Part shown: piece after piece, positions 42,239-51,063 of the stretch
Layout of the letters: every line of letters begins with the position of its first letter
How positions within the stretch are numbered: position 1 is the first letter of the stretch
Assembly: GCA_016297005.1 (NCBI GenBank)
Contig: JAEDHK010000001.1
Coordinates: 124,001 to 188,000, forward strand
DNA length: 64,000 nt
Source of the DNA: Clostridia bacterium
Lineage (GTDB): Bacteria > Bacillota > Clostridia > Christensenellales > DTU072
Direction: 5' to 3'
Made by a program: the position numbers and the translations under genes
Notes under the pieces: generated by a model
Seen by the model: only the letters and a program-made list of their open reading frames with translations
The model's database searches: none
Told to the model about the DNA's origin: nothing

Positions 42239-42769
42239 ATGATTACCGACGAAGATATCAAGAACAAATTGCTTATCCTGTTCATACTCGACAAGTATGA
42301 GACGGCGATAAGTCAGGAGATCTTAACGCAGATGTGTTGTATCGACAATAATTGGATCCCGTACTTCTGTTTCGGGCACTTTGTCGACGAGCTCATCGGC
42401 GCCCGTTTCGTCATGTCCGAAGCCGATAAAAACGGCGGCAGCGATCATCTTTTGTCTATCAGCGACGACGGCAAAGTCTGTCTCAGTTATTTTTACAGCA
42501 GTATTTTCAAGTCTCTCCGCGACGACGTGTCCGAATACATTCGTCAGAATAAACTGAAATACCGCAAGAAGCAGGAATTCGTCTGCAACTACGAAAAAAA
42601 CAAAGACGGAAGTTATACCGTACACTGTATCGTGCTGAACGGACAAGTTATACTCTTCGAGCTGAAATTCGTCGTTCCCAATCTCAGAAAGGCGGAAAGC
42701 GTCGCCGTCAAGTGGCAGGACGCCGCGCCGGAGGTTTATAAAAATTACGTAGATCTTTTAATCGATTAG
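42239..42769 (+). CDS. DUF4364 family protein
   Basis: A 176-residue protein that begins with a helix-turn-helix-like segment (KLLILFILDKYETAISQEIL), as in DUF4364, a Bacillota family of unknown function. Later segments with FKSLRDDV and KYRKKQEF fit the family layout. AAAGG is placed for ATG 42239; a GGAAG directly abutting the ATG is less plausible as a ribosome site. It heads an operon with an amidohydrolase, M18 peptidase, FTR-like protein and TIGR01440 protein. Confidence 0.82.
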   Translation: MITDEDIKNKLLILFILDKYETAISQEILTQMCCIDNNWIPYFCFGHFVDELIGARFVMSEADKNGGSDHLLSISDDGKVCLSYFYSSIFKSLRDDVSEYIRQNKLKYRKKQEFVCNYEKNKDGSYTVHCIVLNGQVILFELKFVVPNLRKAESVAVKWQDAAPEVYKNYVDLLID

Positions 42770-42782
42770 GAGGTGTACATCT

Positions 42783-43586
42783 ATGGGACAGTACACGATT
42801 TTTGATAGTCACGCCCATATTTATCCGCAAAAAATCGCTGTGAAGGCCGCTTCCAGCGTGGGCAGTTTTTATTCCGCCTATATGGCCGGCGACGGCACCG
42901 TCGAGACTCTTCTCGCTTTCGGTAAAGAGGCGGGTATCAGTAAGTATGTCGTTCATTCCGTGGCGACCTCTCCTCATCAGGTCTTGTCCATTAACCGTTT
43001 TATTGCGGAAAACTGCAAAGAACATCCCGAGTTCATCGGTTTTATGACTCTTCACCAGGATATGACCGAACAGGAGATTGCGGACGAGGTGGACGTTTGT
43101 ATCAAAAACGGTATCAAGGGCGTTAAACTTCATCCCGACTTCCAGAAATTTGCCATCAACTCGCCCGAGGGACAAAAAATCTATAACGTCGTCGGCGACC
43201 GCTTACCCATTCTTTTTCATACCGGAGACAAGAGATATAATTATTCTTCTCCCTATTATCTTGCCGAGATGGCAAAAAAATATCCGAAAATGCGGTTTAT
43301 CGGAGCGCATTTCGGGGGATACAGTTGTTGGGAGCAAGTAGTCGACGCATATAAGGGATGCGATAACGTGTGGTACGACACTTCGTCCACGACGGGTTTT
43401 TTCGACGACAAAGAGTTTCTTGCCCGGTTGATCCATACTCTTGGCGCCGAAAAGTTTTTCTTTGGGACCGATTATCCGATGTGGAACGCGAGCAAAGAAG
43501 TGGAACTCTTTCTGTATATTCCGTTGACCGAAAAGGAAAGAGAAATAATCTTTTCGACCAACCTGAAAGAATTTTTGAATATCTGA
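42783..43586 (+). CDS. Amidohydrolase_2 family TIM-barrel metal hydrolase (second copy)
   Basis: A 267-residue metal-dependent hydrolase with DSHAHIYP, GVKLHPDFQK, LFHTGDKR, GAHFGGYSCWEQ and FGTDYPMW. These align block by block with the protein at 6349-7137, so the two are paralogues with probably different substrates. TAGGAGG precedes ATG 42783. The reaction is not known. Confidence 0.87.
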   Translation: MGQYTIFDSHAHIYPQKIAVKAASSVGSFYSAYMAGDGTVETLLAFGKEAGISKYVVHSVATSPHQVLSINRFIAENCKEHPEFIGFMTLHQDMTEQEIADEVDVCIKNGIKGVKLHPDFQKFAINSPEGQKIYNVVGDRLPILFHTGDKRYNYSSPYYLAEMAKKYPKMRFIGAHFGGYSCWEQVVDAYKGCDNVWYDTSSTTGFFDDKEFLARLIHTLGAEKFFFGTDYPMWNASKEVELFLYIPLTEKEREIIFSTNLKEFLNI

Positions 43587-43605
43587 GAACGAAACGAGGT
43601 GCGAA

Positions 43606-44967
43606 ATGGATTTGACGTATAAAAGAAAGAACGTACTGAAAGAAGTCGATGAAGAGGAAAAAGAAGTCGTCTTTTCTTATGCCGAAGGGTATAAGACGTT
43701 TTTAGACAACGGAAAGACCGAGCGCGAAGCGGTGGCGGAAACGATAGCCATGGCCAAGAAAGCGGGATATAAAGAGTACGCATTGGGGCAAAAGATCGAG
43801 CCCGGCGATAAATTGTTTTTTAACAATCGCGGAAAGTCGCTTTTTTTGATCAAAGCCGGCAAGAAAGAATTGATCGAAGAAGGTATTCGTATTCTTGTTG
43901 CGCACGTCGACAGTCCGAGACTGGATTTAAAGCAGGTTCCGCTTTACGAAAAAAACGAACTTGCCTATTTAAAAACGCATTATTACGGCGGCATCAAAAA
44001 GTACCAATGGATGACCATACCGTTGGCTCTTCACGGTGTTATCGTCAAAAAAGACGGTAGTAAGGTGGAAGTGAAAGTGGGCGAAAATGACGACGACCCC
44101 GTTTTTTACGTTACCGATCTGTTGCCGCACCTGTCGCAAGAACAAAACGAAAAAAAAGTTTCCGTCGCGTTCAACCCGGAAAAACTGAATATTCTTGTGG
44201 GGGCAATACCGCTACCCGAAGAAGAAAAAGACGCGGTAAAGAAAGGCGTGCTTGAGATCCTGAATAAACTGTATGGGATATCCGAAGAAGATTTTTTGAG
44301 CGCTGAGATAGAGGCCGTGCCCGCTTTTAAGGCGCGCGACGTTGGTTTTGACAGAGCGCTCGTTGCGTCTTACGGACACGACGACAGAGTATGCGCGTAT
44401 CCGGAGATCACGGCGACATTGGGGACGGAAACAGATCGTACGGTCATGACCATCCTTGCCGATAAAGAAGAGATCGGCAGCGAAGGCAACACCGGGATGC
44501 AATGCGACCTGATCGCCGACCTCATCGACTGTATAGCGGACGGTTACGGCGTCTCTTCCGCGTTGCTTCGCGCCCGGAGCAAATGTCTTTCGGCCGACGT
44601 AACGGCAGCTTACGATCCTGCCTATGCAGACGCGTTTGAAGAAAAGAACGTCGCTTACCTCGGCAAGGGCGTCGCCATGAATAAGTTCACCGGAGCCAGA
44701 GGCAAATCGGGCAGTAACGACGCTTCGGCCGAGTACGTAGGGTTCCTTCGCTGTCTTTTTGAAAAAGAAGGAGTGATATGGCAGACCGGAGAACTGGGCA
44801 GAGTGGATCTCGGGGGCGGCGGAACGGTGGCGAAATATCTTGCGAACCGTAATATCGATACCGTTGACCTCGGCGTGCCCGTGCTTTCTATGCACGCGCC
44901 GTATGAGCTGATCGGAAAAGCCGACCTGTATCAGGCGCATAAAGCTTTTTCGGCTTTTATCAAATAG
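43606..44967 (+). CDS. M18 family aminopeptidase
   Basis: A 453-residue dinuclear zinc aminopeptidase. Zinc-site segments are ILVAHVDSPRLD (first His-Asp), DKEEIGSEGNTGM (catalytic Glu and ligand), SADVTAAYDP and LSMHAPYEL (last His). It removes N-terminal residues from cytosolic peptides, often acidic or neutral ones. The length is typical of the bacterial M18 (LAP/ApeA) branch. GAGGTG precedes the start, and no signal peptide is present. Confidence 0.93.
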   Translation: MDLTYKRKNVLKEVDEEEKEVVFSYAEGYKTFLDNGKTEREAVAETIAMAKKAGYKEYALGQKIEPGDKLFFNNRGKSLFLIKAGKKELIEEGIRILVAHVDSPRLDLKQVPLYEKNELAYLKTHYYGGIKKYQWMTIPLALHGVIVKKDGSKVEVKVGENDDDPVFYVTDLLPHLSQEQNEKKVSVAFNPEKLNILVGAIPLPEEEKDAVKKGVLEILNKLYGISEEDFLSAEIEAVPAFKARDVGFDRALVASYGHDDRVCAYPEITATLGTETDRTVMTILADKEEIGSEGNTGMQCDLIADLIDCIADGYGVSSALLRARSKCLSADVTAAYDPAYADAFEEKNVAYLGKGVAMNKFTGARGKSGSNDASAEYVGFLRCLFEKEGVIWQTGELGRVDLGGGGTVAKYLANRNIDTVDLGVPVLSMHAPYELIGKADLYQAHKAFSAFIK

Positions 44968-44978
44968 GAGACGCGCCG

Positions 44979-45179
44979 GTGAAAATTACGCTTAATCCGA
45001 ATCAGGAAGTCGTCGACGTGGTAAAAGAAGGGCTCAAAAAGCGCGGAGGGTATTGTCCGTGTCGGAGAGAAATGAACGAGGACACCAAGTGCATGTGTAA
45101 AGAATTCCGCGAACAGATCGCAGACCCGGATTTCGAGGGGTTTTGCCACTGCATGCTCTATTATAAGTCGAAAGACTGA
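44979..45179 (+). CDS. Small ferredoxin-thioredoxin-reductase catalytic-chain-like protein
   Basis: A 66-residue protein with the cysteine layout of the FTR catalytic chain: CPC (Cys26, Cys28), CMC (Cys38, Cys40) and CHC (Cys56, Cys58). Full-length FTR beta is about 110 residues. In FTR these ligate a [4Fe-4S] cluster and form a redox-active disulfide; here no alpha chain is nearby. GTG 44979 is the start, with GGAG 8 bases upstream at the end of the peptidase gene. It may be a redox partner of thioredoxin or glutaredoxin in a non-photosynthetic setting. Confidence 0.82.
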   Translation: MKITLNPNQEVVDVVKEGLKKRGGYCPCRREMNEDTKCMCKEFREQIADPDFEGFCHCMLYYKSKD

Positions 45180-45189
45180 GGAGAAAGTT

Positions 45190-45729
45190 ATGTCGATCAG
45201 ACAGCAATGCGAACAGGCGGCGAAAGAAGTAATAGAAAAGGCGAAGCTGAAAAAAGGAGACGTTCTTGTCGTAGGTTGCTCTACCAGCGAAGTAGTAGGG
45301 AGCAAGATCGGAACCAATTCCGATCCCGATACCGCCAAAGAAATTTATGAAGGTATCAACGCCGCCGTTGAAAAAGCGGGCGTATATCTTGCCGTGCAAT
45401 GTTGCGAACATCTGAACAGGGCTATCGTTATAGAAAGAGCCGCCGTGCCGGATACGGATATCGTCAACGTTGTTCCGCAAAAGAAAGCGGGCGGGTCCCT
45501 TGCAACAGTCGCTTACGCCTCGTTTATTGATCCCGTCGTCATTGAAGAAATCAAGGCCGACGCCGGTATGGATATCGGCGATACGCTCATCGGTATGCAT
45601 CTGAAAAAAGTGGCGGTACCGCTTCGGATCGATGTTAAAAGAATCGGCGAAGCCAATCTCGTCTGCGCTCGCGTTCGTCCCAAGTTTATCGGCGGTGTCC
45701 GCGCCGTCTACGACGAAACGTTATTGTAA
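45190..45729 (+). CDS. TIGR01440/DUF436 family protein
   Basis: A 179-residue protein of the TIGR01440 family found in Bacillota; function is unknown. Features are VVGCSTSEVVGSKIGTNS, GVYLAVQCCEHLNRA and the C-terminal VRPKFIGGVRAVYDE. The repeated Cys and Gly motifs suggest a ligand-binding pocket. GAGGAGA lies before the ATG. It is the last gene of the operon; a terminator follows at 45775. Confidence 0.88.
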   Translation: MSIRQQCEQAAKEVIEKAKLKKGDVLVVGCSTSEVVGSKIGTNSDPDTAKEIYEGINAAVEKAGVYLAVQCCEHLNRAIVIERAAVPDTDIVNVVPQKKAGGSLATVAYASFIDPVVIEEIKADAGMDIGDTLIGMHLKKVAVPLRIDVKRIGEANLVCARVRPKFIGGVRAVYDETLL

Positions 45730-45774
45730 GGCCGGCCCTTTTCGCCCGCCCACCCACCCGACCGAGTAAAACAG

Positions 45775-45803
45775 AAAGCACGTGTTATTGTCACGTGCTT
45801 TTA
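45775..45803 (+). terminator. Terminator after the TIGR01440 gene
   Basis: Stem AAAGCACGTG (45775-45784) / CACGTGCTTT (45792-45801) with a 7-base loop, then TT. The gap 45730-45944 otherwise holds the next promoter and a GC-rich stretch. Confidence 0.75.
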
Positions 45804-45870
45804 CGGTCAAACGCTGTTTTCAACTGTATTTAAACATTTTTTAAGATAGCTATCAATAGAGGACCGATTA

Positions 45871-45899
45871 TTGACGAACGAAGATTTATATGATAATAT
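45871..45899 (+). promoter_or_regulatory. Promoter of the MMPL gene
   Basis: TTGACG (45871-45876), 17-bp spacer, TAATAT (45894-45899). An alternative -10 lies a few bases downstream in the AT-rich segment. Confidence 0.75.
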
Positions 45900-45944
45900 A
45901 AAATAGCTCTTTGCCGCCTTACGGTACGGAATAAGGAAATAATT

Positions 45945-48533
45945 ATGCTGAAAAAAATTATAACAGGTATCCTTAAATATAAAAACGTCATCATTTTTGC
46001 TTTGGCTATTCTTTTCGCCGTTTCTGTCGTCGGGACGGTTTTTTTCGTTGTGAAAGGGGATAGGATCAATTCCGACGTGGCGAGCTACCTGGACGAAAAG
46101 TCGGAGACGAAGACGGGTCTTACGTTTATGGAATACGAATTCGGCATCCGCGGCTATGCCACTATGGTTGTGCGCGTAGACGAAAGCAAAGGGGAAGAAT
46201 CCGTTCTTAAAGAGAAGATCGAGCTTTTGTCAAAAGAAGAATTGATCGCGGGTATCACTTGGGCGGGCTCGCTTGACGACGTTGGACCGACCGAAGCAAA
46301 GATAGCCGAAGCCCTAACGTTGATTTCCGAAAACAAAGAGCTGATCGAAAAGGCTCTCGACGGAATCGAAGACGAAGACTTACAGGCGGCTGCCGAAATA
46401 AGAATGCTCATTAAACTGGCCGAAGAGTCAGGGACGGACGTCGATTTTATCGATCCGTCCTCTATGTATTCGTTTTTGAGGCAGAAGACGAATTCGGACG
46501 GGGTGTACGACTACGTGGTCCTGTTTATGTTGTCCACAGACGGTGCCGGCCAAGAAAGTTACGCTTTGCTCGATCGCATAAAAGAGGCGTTCTCGTATAC
46601 TGATTTTGCCTCTTCGGGTTCCATAGAGACGGCGCAACGACTCACAAACGACGTAATGAGCGATCTGCCGTGGTTTATTTTGATGGGCGTTTGCGTGGTG
46701 CTCGTCATTCTCTTTTTGACCACTTCTTCTTGGATAGAACCCTTTATTATGCTTTTGACTTTGACGGTCGGTATCGTCATCAGCATGGGTATGAATTATC
46801 TTTTCCCGTCCGTCAGTATCATCAGTTTCGCTATCAGCGCCGTGTTGCAACTTGCCATTACTATGGACTACGCCGTATTCTACGTGCATTTGTACCATAA
46901 GAACCGGAGCCTGCTTGACGCGAAAGAGGCAACGATTTCCACTTGGCCGGAAGCGGCCTCCAGTATCATCGCCAGCGGTCTGACAACCATAGGCGGTTTC
47001 GCCGCCCTTTATTGTATGCAATTCAGAATCGGCGCCGACATTGCGAACGTCCTTATTAAGGGTATCGTCCTGTCCGTCGCGACCGTGCTTTTATTACAGC
47101 CTATTCTGACATATTTGCTAGATAAACAGATCGCTTCTTCCACCCATCGTTTTGTGGAGAAGATCAATCAAAAAGCCAAACGTAAAAGGCCGATCGAAAA
47201 GGGTATGATCGCCCGTCCGGTCGCGCGGTTCTCCGTCTTTTCCCGTATCGTTCTCATCGTGGTTGCGCTCGGACTTCTCGTCCCGTGTTACCTTGCGCAG
47301 TCCAAAGTGCCTTTCAGCTATCTCGAACTGTATGAAAAAGAGAATAAAACGGAAGAACAGATACTGTCCAATGAATTAGGCAATCAGATTATTGTCGCTG
47401 TTCCGCTCGAAATGCAAAAGGAAGGAGCCACCCATAAGGATTTTGCCGCCGCGCTCGAAAATGCGGGCAAAGGGCGAATTACCAGCGTAATAAGCGCTTT
47501 TACTGCGCTCAACGCAGAAGAAAAATACGTTAAACTCCTGCTCGACCGCAGCGACAGCGGGACCTCAGATCTGTCTCAACTCGTTACCTATTTGCCTCTG
47601 CTGGGGCTGGAAGACAAAGAAACGGAACAATTGACCGACGTGGTAAAAAAAATAAAAAGCATTTTGTCGGAGATGGATACCGGCGCCATCGACTCTTATT
47701 TTAGTCGCGTGGAGGGAGAGTGGTATACTTTGTATACCATCAGCATGAACGGCAATGCCGAAGACGAAGAAGCGAGGACGATCTACGCCGATATAGACAA
47801 CCTGTGCGACAAGTACTTCGGAAAGAACAGAACCCACGCAATCGGGACCGTGATATCCGGATATGAGATGAATGAGATCACACCGGGAGACTTTTTGCGC
47901 GTTACTCTTGTTTCCGCCGCAGTTATTTTACTGATCGTTTGTATTCTGCTCCGTAATCCGCTCAAAAGCTTTTTGATCGTCATCGTTATAGAACTGGGTA
48001 TCTGGATTAACCTCGCTTTCTCCTATCTTGCCGGCGAGAGCGTCAACTTTATCGTTTACGTTATCATCAGCTCGGTAGAACTGGGTTGTACGGTGGACTA
48101 TGCCATACTTTTTGCCAATACGTTCGAGAGGAATCGTAAAGATTGTCAGACGGGTAAAGAATGCGCCGTGCTTTCCGCAACGCAGTCCATGCCGGCTATT
48201 TTTACCGGCGCGCTGCTTATTTCTTCCGTTTGCTTCGGGATGTACCTTATCAGCAGTAATATAGTTATACGCCAGCTCGTAGGCATGCTCGCGCGCGGCG
48301 CCGTCGTCAGCTTCGTTCTGGTCGTCTTTTTGATTACCGCCGTGTGGAGTTTCTTCCCTGCCAAGAAGAAAGAGGTCGATTACGCTGCGAAAATGAAGAG
48401 CATTCAGGAAAAAATGGGCGAAGAAGAGCAGAAAGAACAGCCTGTTCCGGAAGAGAAAAAAACGGAACCTGCATCGAAAAGAACAGAGCAAAAACCGCAG
48501 GCCGCAATATTGAAGAACAGGAAGAAAAAATAA
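45945..48533 (+). CDS. MMPL/RND-type membrane exporter
   Basis: An 862-residue protein of the MMPL branch of the RND superfamily. Helix 1 is followed by a large extracytoplasmic domain (about residues 40-230), then five helices, and the same arrangement repeats from about residue 430. Sterol-sensing-like helices carry LAITMDYAVFYVHLYHKNR and the matching LGCTVDYAILFANTFERNR, the proton-relay Asp-Tyr pairs of MMPL. Such proteins export lipids or hydrophobic drugs using the proton gradient. The C-terminus is a charged tail. AAGGAAA precedes ATG 45945. Cargo is unknown. Confidence 0.9.
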   Translation: MLKKIITGILKYKNVIIFALAILFAVSVVGTVFFVVKGDRINSDVASYLDEKSETKTGLTFMEYEFGIRGYATMVVRVDESKGEESVLKEKIELLSKEELIAGITWAGSLDDVGPTEAKIAEALTLISENKELIEKALDGIEDEDLQAAAEIRMLIKLAEESGTDVDFIDPSSMYSFLRQKTNSDGVYDYVVLFMLSTDGAGQESYALLDRIKEAFSYTDFASSGSIETAQRLTNDVMSDLPWFILMGVCVVLVILFLTTSSWIEPFIMLLTLTVGIVISMGMNYLFPSVSIISFAISAVLQLAITMDYAVFYVHLYHKNRSLLDAKEATISTWPEAASSIIASGLTTIGGFAALYCMQFRIGADIANVLIKGIVLSVATVLLLQPILTYLLDKQIASSTHRFVEKINQKAKRKRPIEKGMIARPVARFSVFSRIVLIVVALGLLVPCYLAQSKVPFSYLELYEKENKTEEQILSNELGNQIIVAVPLEMQKEGATHKDFAAALENAGKGRITSVISAFTALNAEEKYVKLLLDRSDSGTSDLSQLVTYLPLLGLEDKETEQLTDVVKKIKSILSEMDTGAIDSYFSRVEGEWYTLYTISMNGNAEDEEARTIYADIDNLCDKYFGKNRTHAIGTVISGYEMNEITPGDFLRVTLVSAAVILLIVCILLRNPLKSFLIVIVIELGIWINLAFSYLAGESVNFIVYVIISSVELGCTVDYAILFANTFERNRKDCQTGKECAVLSATQSMPAIFTGALLISSVCFGMYLISSNIVIRQLVGMLARGAVVSFVLVVFLITAVWSFFPAKKKEVDYAAKMKSIQEKMGEEEQKEQPVPEEKKTEPASKRTEQKPQAAILKNRKKK

Positions 48534-48548
48534 AATTTCGGAAAAGTA

Positions 48549-48577
48549 TTTACATTCTAGAAAAAATATTCTATAAT
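48549..48577 (+). promoter_or_regulatory. Promoter of the CofE-like gene
   Basis: TTTACA (48549-48554), 17-bp spacer, TATAAT (48572-48577). Confidence 0.85.
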
Positions 48578-48582
48578 TAGTT

Positions 48583-48617
48583 AACGGTCGAAGAAATTTG
48601 ACCGTTATTCTTTTTTT
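48583..48617 (+). terminator. Hairpin with T-tract between promoter and gene (attenuator-like)
   Basis: AACGGTC (48583-48589) / GACCGTT (48600-48606) form a 7-bp stem, followed by ATTC and T7. It lies downstream of the promoter at 48549-48577 and upstream of the ribosome site at 48619-48624. It may stop read-through from the MMPL gene or attenuate the new transcript. Confidence 0.45.
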
Positions 48618-48630
48618 CAGGGAGAAAAAT

Positions 48631-49824
48631 ATGGAAAGATTGGTTGGGACAGTATCGAGAGGCATCCGCGCCCCCATTATCAGAGAGGGCGATAACATCG
48701 TAGATATCGTGGCAAACAGCGTCCTCGCGGCGAGCAGGAGCGAAGGCTTTTCGTTCCATGATAAGGACGTCATCGGCATAACGGAAGCCGTCGTAGCCCG
48801 CGCGCAAGGCAATTACGCTACCGTTGCCGACATAGCCAAAGACGTAAAAATAAAATTCGGAGACAAGACGGTGGGCGTTATTTTCCCCATTCTCAGCCGT
48901 AATCGTTTTGCGATCTGTCTGAAAGGCATCGCTACCGGGTTAAAAAAGATCGTGCTTATGCTCAGTTATCCGTCGGACGAAGTCGGAAATCATCTTGTAA
49001 GTGCGGACGACCTCGACGCGCACGATATCAACCCCTGGACCGACGTCCTTGACGAAAAAACGTATCGCGACCTGTTCGGCTATAAAAAGCACGCCTTTAC
49101 CGGCGTCGATTACGTAGAATATTACAGAGATCTCATCACGTCTGTCGGTTGCGAAGTGGAAATCGTTTTTGCCAACGACTGCCGCGCCATTCTGAAATAT
49201 GCGAAAAACGTCATTAACTGCGATATTCATACCCGCGTCCGCACCAAGCGGCTTTTATACGCTTCCGGCGCCGAAAAAGTCTGCTCGCTCGACGATATTA
49301 TGACCGAACCGGTAAACGGCAGCGGATATAACGAACAGTTCGGGCTGCTCGGCAGCAACAAGGCCACCGAAGAGAGAATCAAACTTTTTCCGCGTGATTG
49401 TCAACCCGTCGTCGACGCTATCTGCGCCAAAATGAAAGAAGCTACGGGGAAGAATATCGAGGTCATGATCTACGGCGACGGCGCCTTTAAGGACCCCGTC
49501 GGCAAAATTTGGGAATTGGCCGATCCTGTCGTTTCTCCCGCCTATACCGCGGGATTGGAAGGTCAACCCAACGAACTGAAACTCAAATACCTTGCCGATA
49601 ACGATTTCAAGGATCTGTCCGGCGAAAAACTGAAAGAGGCTATCAGCGAACGTATCCGCAATAAAGGTACCGAAAGCTTGGTCGGCAACATGGCGTCTCA
49701 AGGCACCACGCCTCGCCGCCTGACCGATCTGATCGGTTCTTTATGCGACCTTACCAGCGGCAGCGGCGACAAGGGTACGCCCATTATCCTCGTGCAAGGC
49801 TATTTCGACAACTATACGAAGTAA
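48631..49824 (+). CDS. Coenzyme F420-0:L-glutamate ligase-like protein (CofE family)
   Basis: A 397-residue protein. The N-terminal half resembles the CofE/FbiB ligase fold (GIRAPIIREGDNIVDIVANS, EAVVARAQGNY), and the C-terminal half continues with AVNGSGYNEQFGLLGSNKA-like and MIYGDGAFKDPVGKIWE segments seen in the longer Bacillota version. True CofE adds glutamates to F420-0, but this organism shows no F420 genes here, so a different ligase substrate is likely. CAGGGAG precedes ATG 48631; an in-frame TTG at 48598 lies inside the leader hairpin and was rejected. Confidence 0.82.
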   Translation: MERLVGTVSRGIRAPIIREGDNIVDIVANSVLAASRSEGFSFHDKDVIGITEAVVARAQGNYATVADIAKDVKIKFGDKTVGVIFPILSRNRFAICLKGIATGLKKIVLMLSYPSDEVGNHLVSADDLDAHDINPWTDVLDEKTYRDLFGYKKHAFTGVDYVEYYRDLITSVGCEVEIVFANDCRAILKYAKNVINCDIHTRVRTKRLLYASGAEKVCSLDDIMTEPVNGSGYNEQFGLLGSNKATEERIKLFPRDCQPVVDAICAKMKEATGKNIEVMIYGDGAFKDPVGKIWELADPVVSPAYTAGLEGQPNELKLKYLADNDFKDLSGEKLKEAISERIRNKGTESLVGNMASQGTTPRRLTDLIGSLCDLTSGSGDKGTPIILVQGYFDNYTK

Positions 49825-49840
49825 AACTTTTTTAAAAAGC

Positions 49841-49877
49841 AAAAAGCGCAGCTCGGAGATGGAGTTGCGCTTTTTTT
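49841..49877. terminator. Bidirectional terminator
   Basis: Stem AAAAAGCGCAGCTC (49841-49854) / GAGTTGCGCTTTTT (49862-49875), with T-runs on both strands. It serves the CofE-like gene and the convergent esterase gene. Confidence 0.85.
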
Positions 49878-49896
49878 GATGTTTTAAAATACGATT

Positions 49897-50826
49897 TTAT
49901 TCAATTTCGCCGTTGAAAAACCGTTTTATGAAAGACATTATCTGTTCGTTGGCTTCTTTTGCCGCCTTCGAGGACCAGGTGAGAGAAAAGGTATGGTTGT
50001 CGAGGAAATTTTTGGAAGCGTAATGTTCTTCATACACGCTGGCCTTGCGTAACTTCTTGACAAGAGCCTCTCCCTGTCCGCCGCAGAAGATATCTTTCTC
50101 AGAATAGACGATCATGGACTTGGGAAACTTATCGGTAACGTAGTTGATGGGGTCGACCGCTTCTTTATAGGGGTACGTCTCGAAGTCTTTCGGGATGATG
50201 CCCGAGAAGTCCTGACATACCTGGTCGGTCAGGTTGAAAAGGACTTTTACGCCGAGAGCGAGTTGCAGATCGTAGATGCCGCAGTTGAAGACGGCTCCGG
50301 AAAACCTGCCGTTCATGGGCGTCTTGCAGGCCTCTTGCATAGCCGGACAATCATTATAGACGGACAAAGCGGAAGCGTAGTACGCGCCGGCACTGTCGCC
50401 CGTAACGAGCATCTTATCTAAGTCGAGATTATACTTTTCGGCGTTGGCTACCACCCAGTTAAAAGCCTTGACGAGGTGAATAAGCGGATCGGGGAAGATG
50501 ATCTCGCCGCCCAGACCGTAATTAACGTTAAAGACGTACGCGCCCGTTTCTTTGGCAAACCAGTTGCAAAGCACGGTGCGATACTTTTTGTCTCCGGCAG
50601 AAAAACCGCCGCCGTGGATCTCGAAAATGACGGGATATTTACCTTCCGAACGCTCTACGTGATAAGCGTCCAGCTTAATATCGGGTATGGTCTCGTCGAA
50701 TACGACGTCTTTTTCACAGATCACGTCTTGAGAATACTTCTTGTACAATTTACGCGGATTTTGCGGATGTTTGAAAAGAACGTCCACCGCCAAGAAAAGG
50801 ACTTTGCTGAATCTCTTTTTTCCCAT
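49897..50826 (-). CDS. Alpha/beta hydrolase, HSL-like esterase
   Basis: A 309-residue esterase/lipase-fold protein. IFEIHGGGFSAGDKK carries the oxyanion-hole HGGG, VTGDSAGAYYAS has the nucleophile Ser in GDSAG, SEKDIFCGG is the acid region, and DNHTFSL carries the catalytic His. This is the hormone-sensitive lipase/BD-FAE-like family, which often acts on small acyl or acetyl esters including those on glycans. No signal peptide. GGGGAG precedes the start. Confidence 0.88.
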   Translation of the reverse strand: MGKKRFSKVLFLAVDVLFKHPQNPRKLYKKYSQDVICEKDVVFDETIPDIKLDAYHVERSEGKYPVIFEIHGGGFSAGDKKYRTVLCNWFAKETGAYVFNVNYGLGGEIIFPDPLIHLVKAFNWVVANAEKYNLDLDKMLVTGDSAGAYYASALSVYNDCPAMQEACKTPMNGRFSGAVFNCGIYDLQLALGVKVLFNLTDQVCQDFSGIIPKDFETYPYKEAVDPINYVTDKFPKSMIVYSEKDIFCGGQGEALVKKLRKASVYEEHYASKNFLDNHTFSLTWSSKAAKEANEQIMSFIKRFFNGEIE

Positions 50827-50855
50827 AACATTAATCTCCCCGGACTTTTTTTTTA

Positions 50856-50884
50856 AGTATAGTCTTCTTCTGTCGAAAAATCAA
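50856..50884 (-). promoter_or_regulatory. Promoter of the esterase gene
   Basis: On the minus strand TTGATT (complement of 50879-50884), 17-bp spacer, TATACT (complement of 50856-50861). Confidence 0.65.
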
Positions 50885-50966
50885 GAGGACGACCGTATTT
50901 TGAAGAGCAAAATCGGGAAAAATCGATATCGACCTTATAAATTGCTGAAAAAGATACTTAATAATG

Positions 50967-50995
50967 TTGAATTAATTTTATGAATATGGTATCAT
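50967..50995 (+). promoter_or_regulatory. Promoter of the large lipoprotein gene
   Basis: TTGAAT (50967-50972), 17-bp spacer, TATCAT (50990-50995). The leader is about 60 bases and ends in CAGGTGG before ATG 51064. Confidence 0.7.
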
Positions 50996-51063
50996 GGTTT
51001 ATAACTGCGAGTATGCTCGCATACGCGCGTGTAAAAAGAAATACTACATATCAGGTGGTTACA

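Noticed and set aside
50980..51063. N-terminal extension of the giant lipoprotein
   Set aside because: It overlaps the promoter; starting at ATG 51064 gives a normal lipoprotein signal with its own ribosome site.
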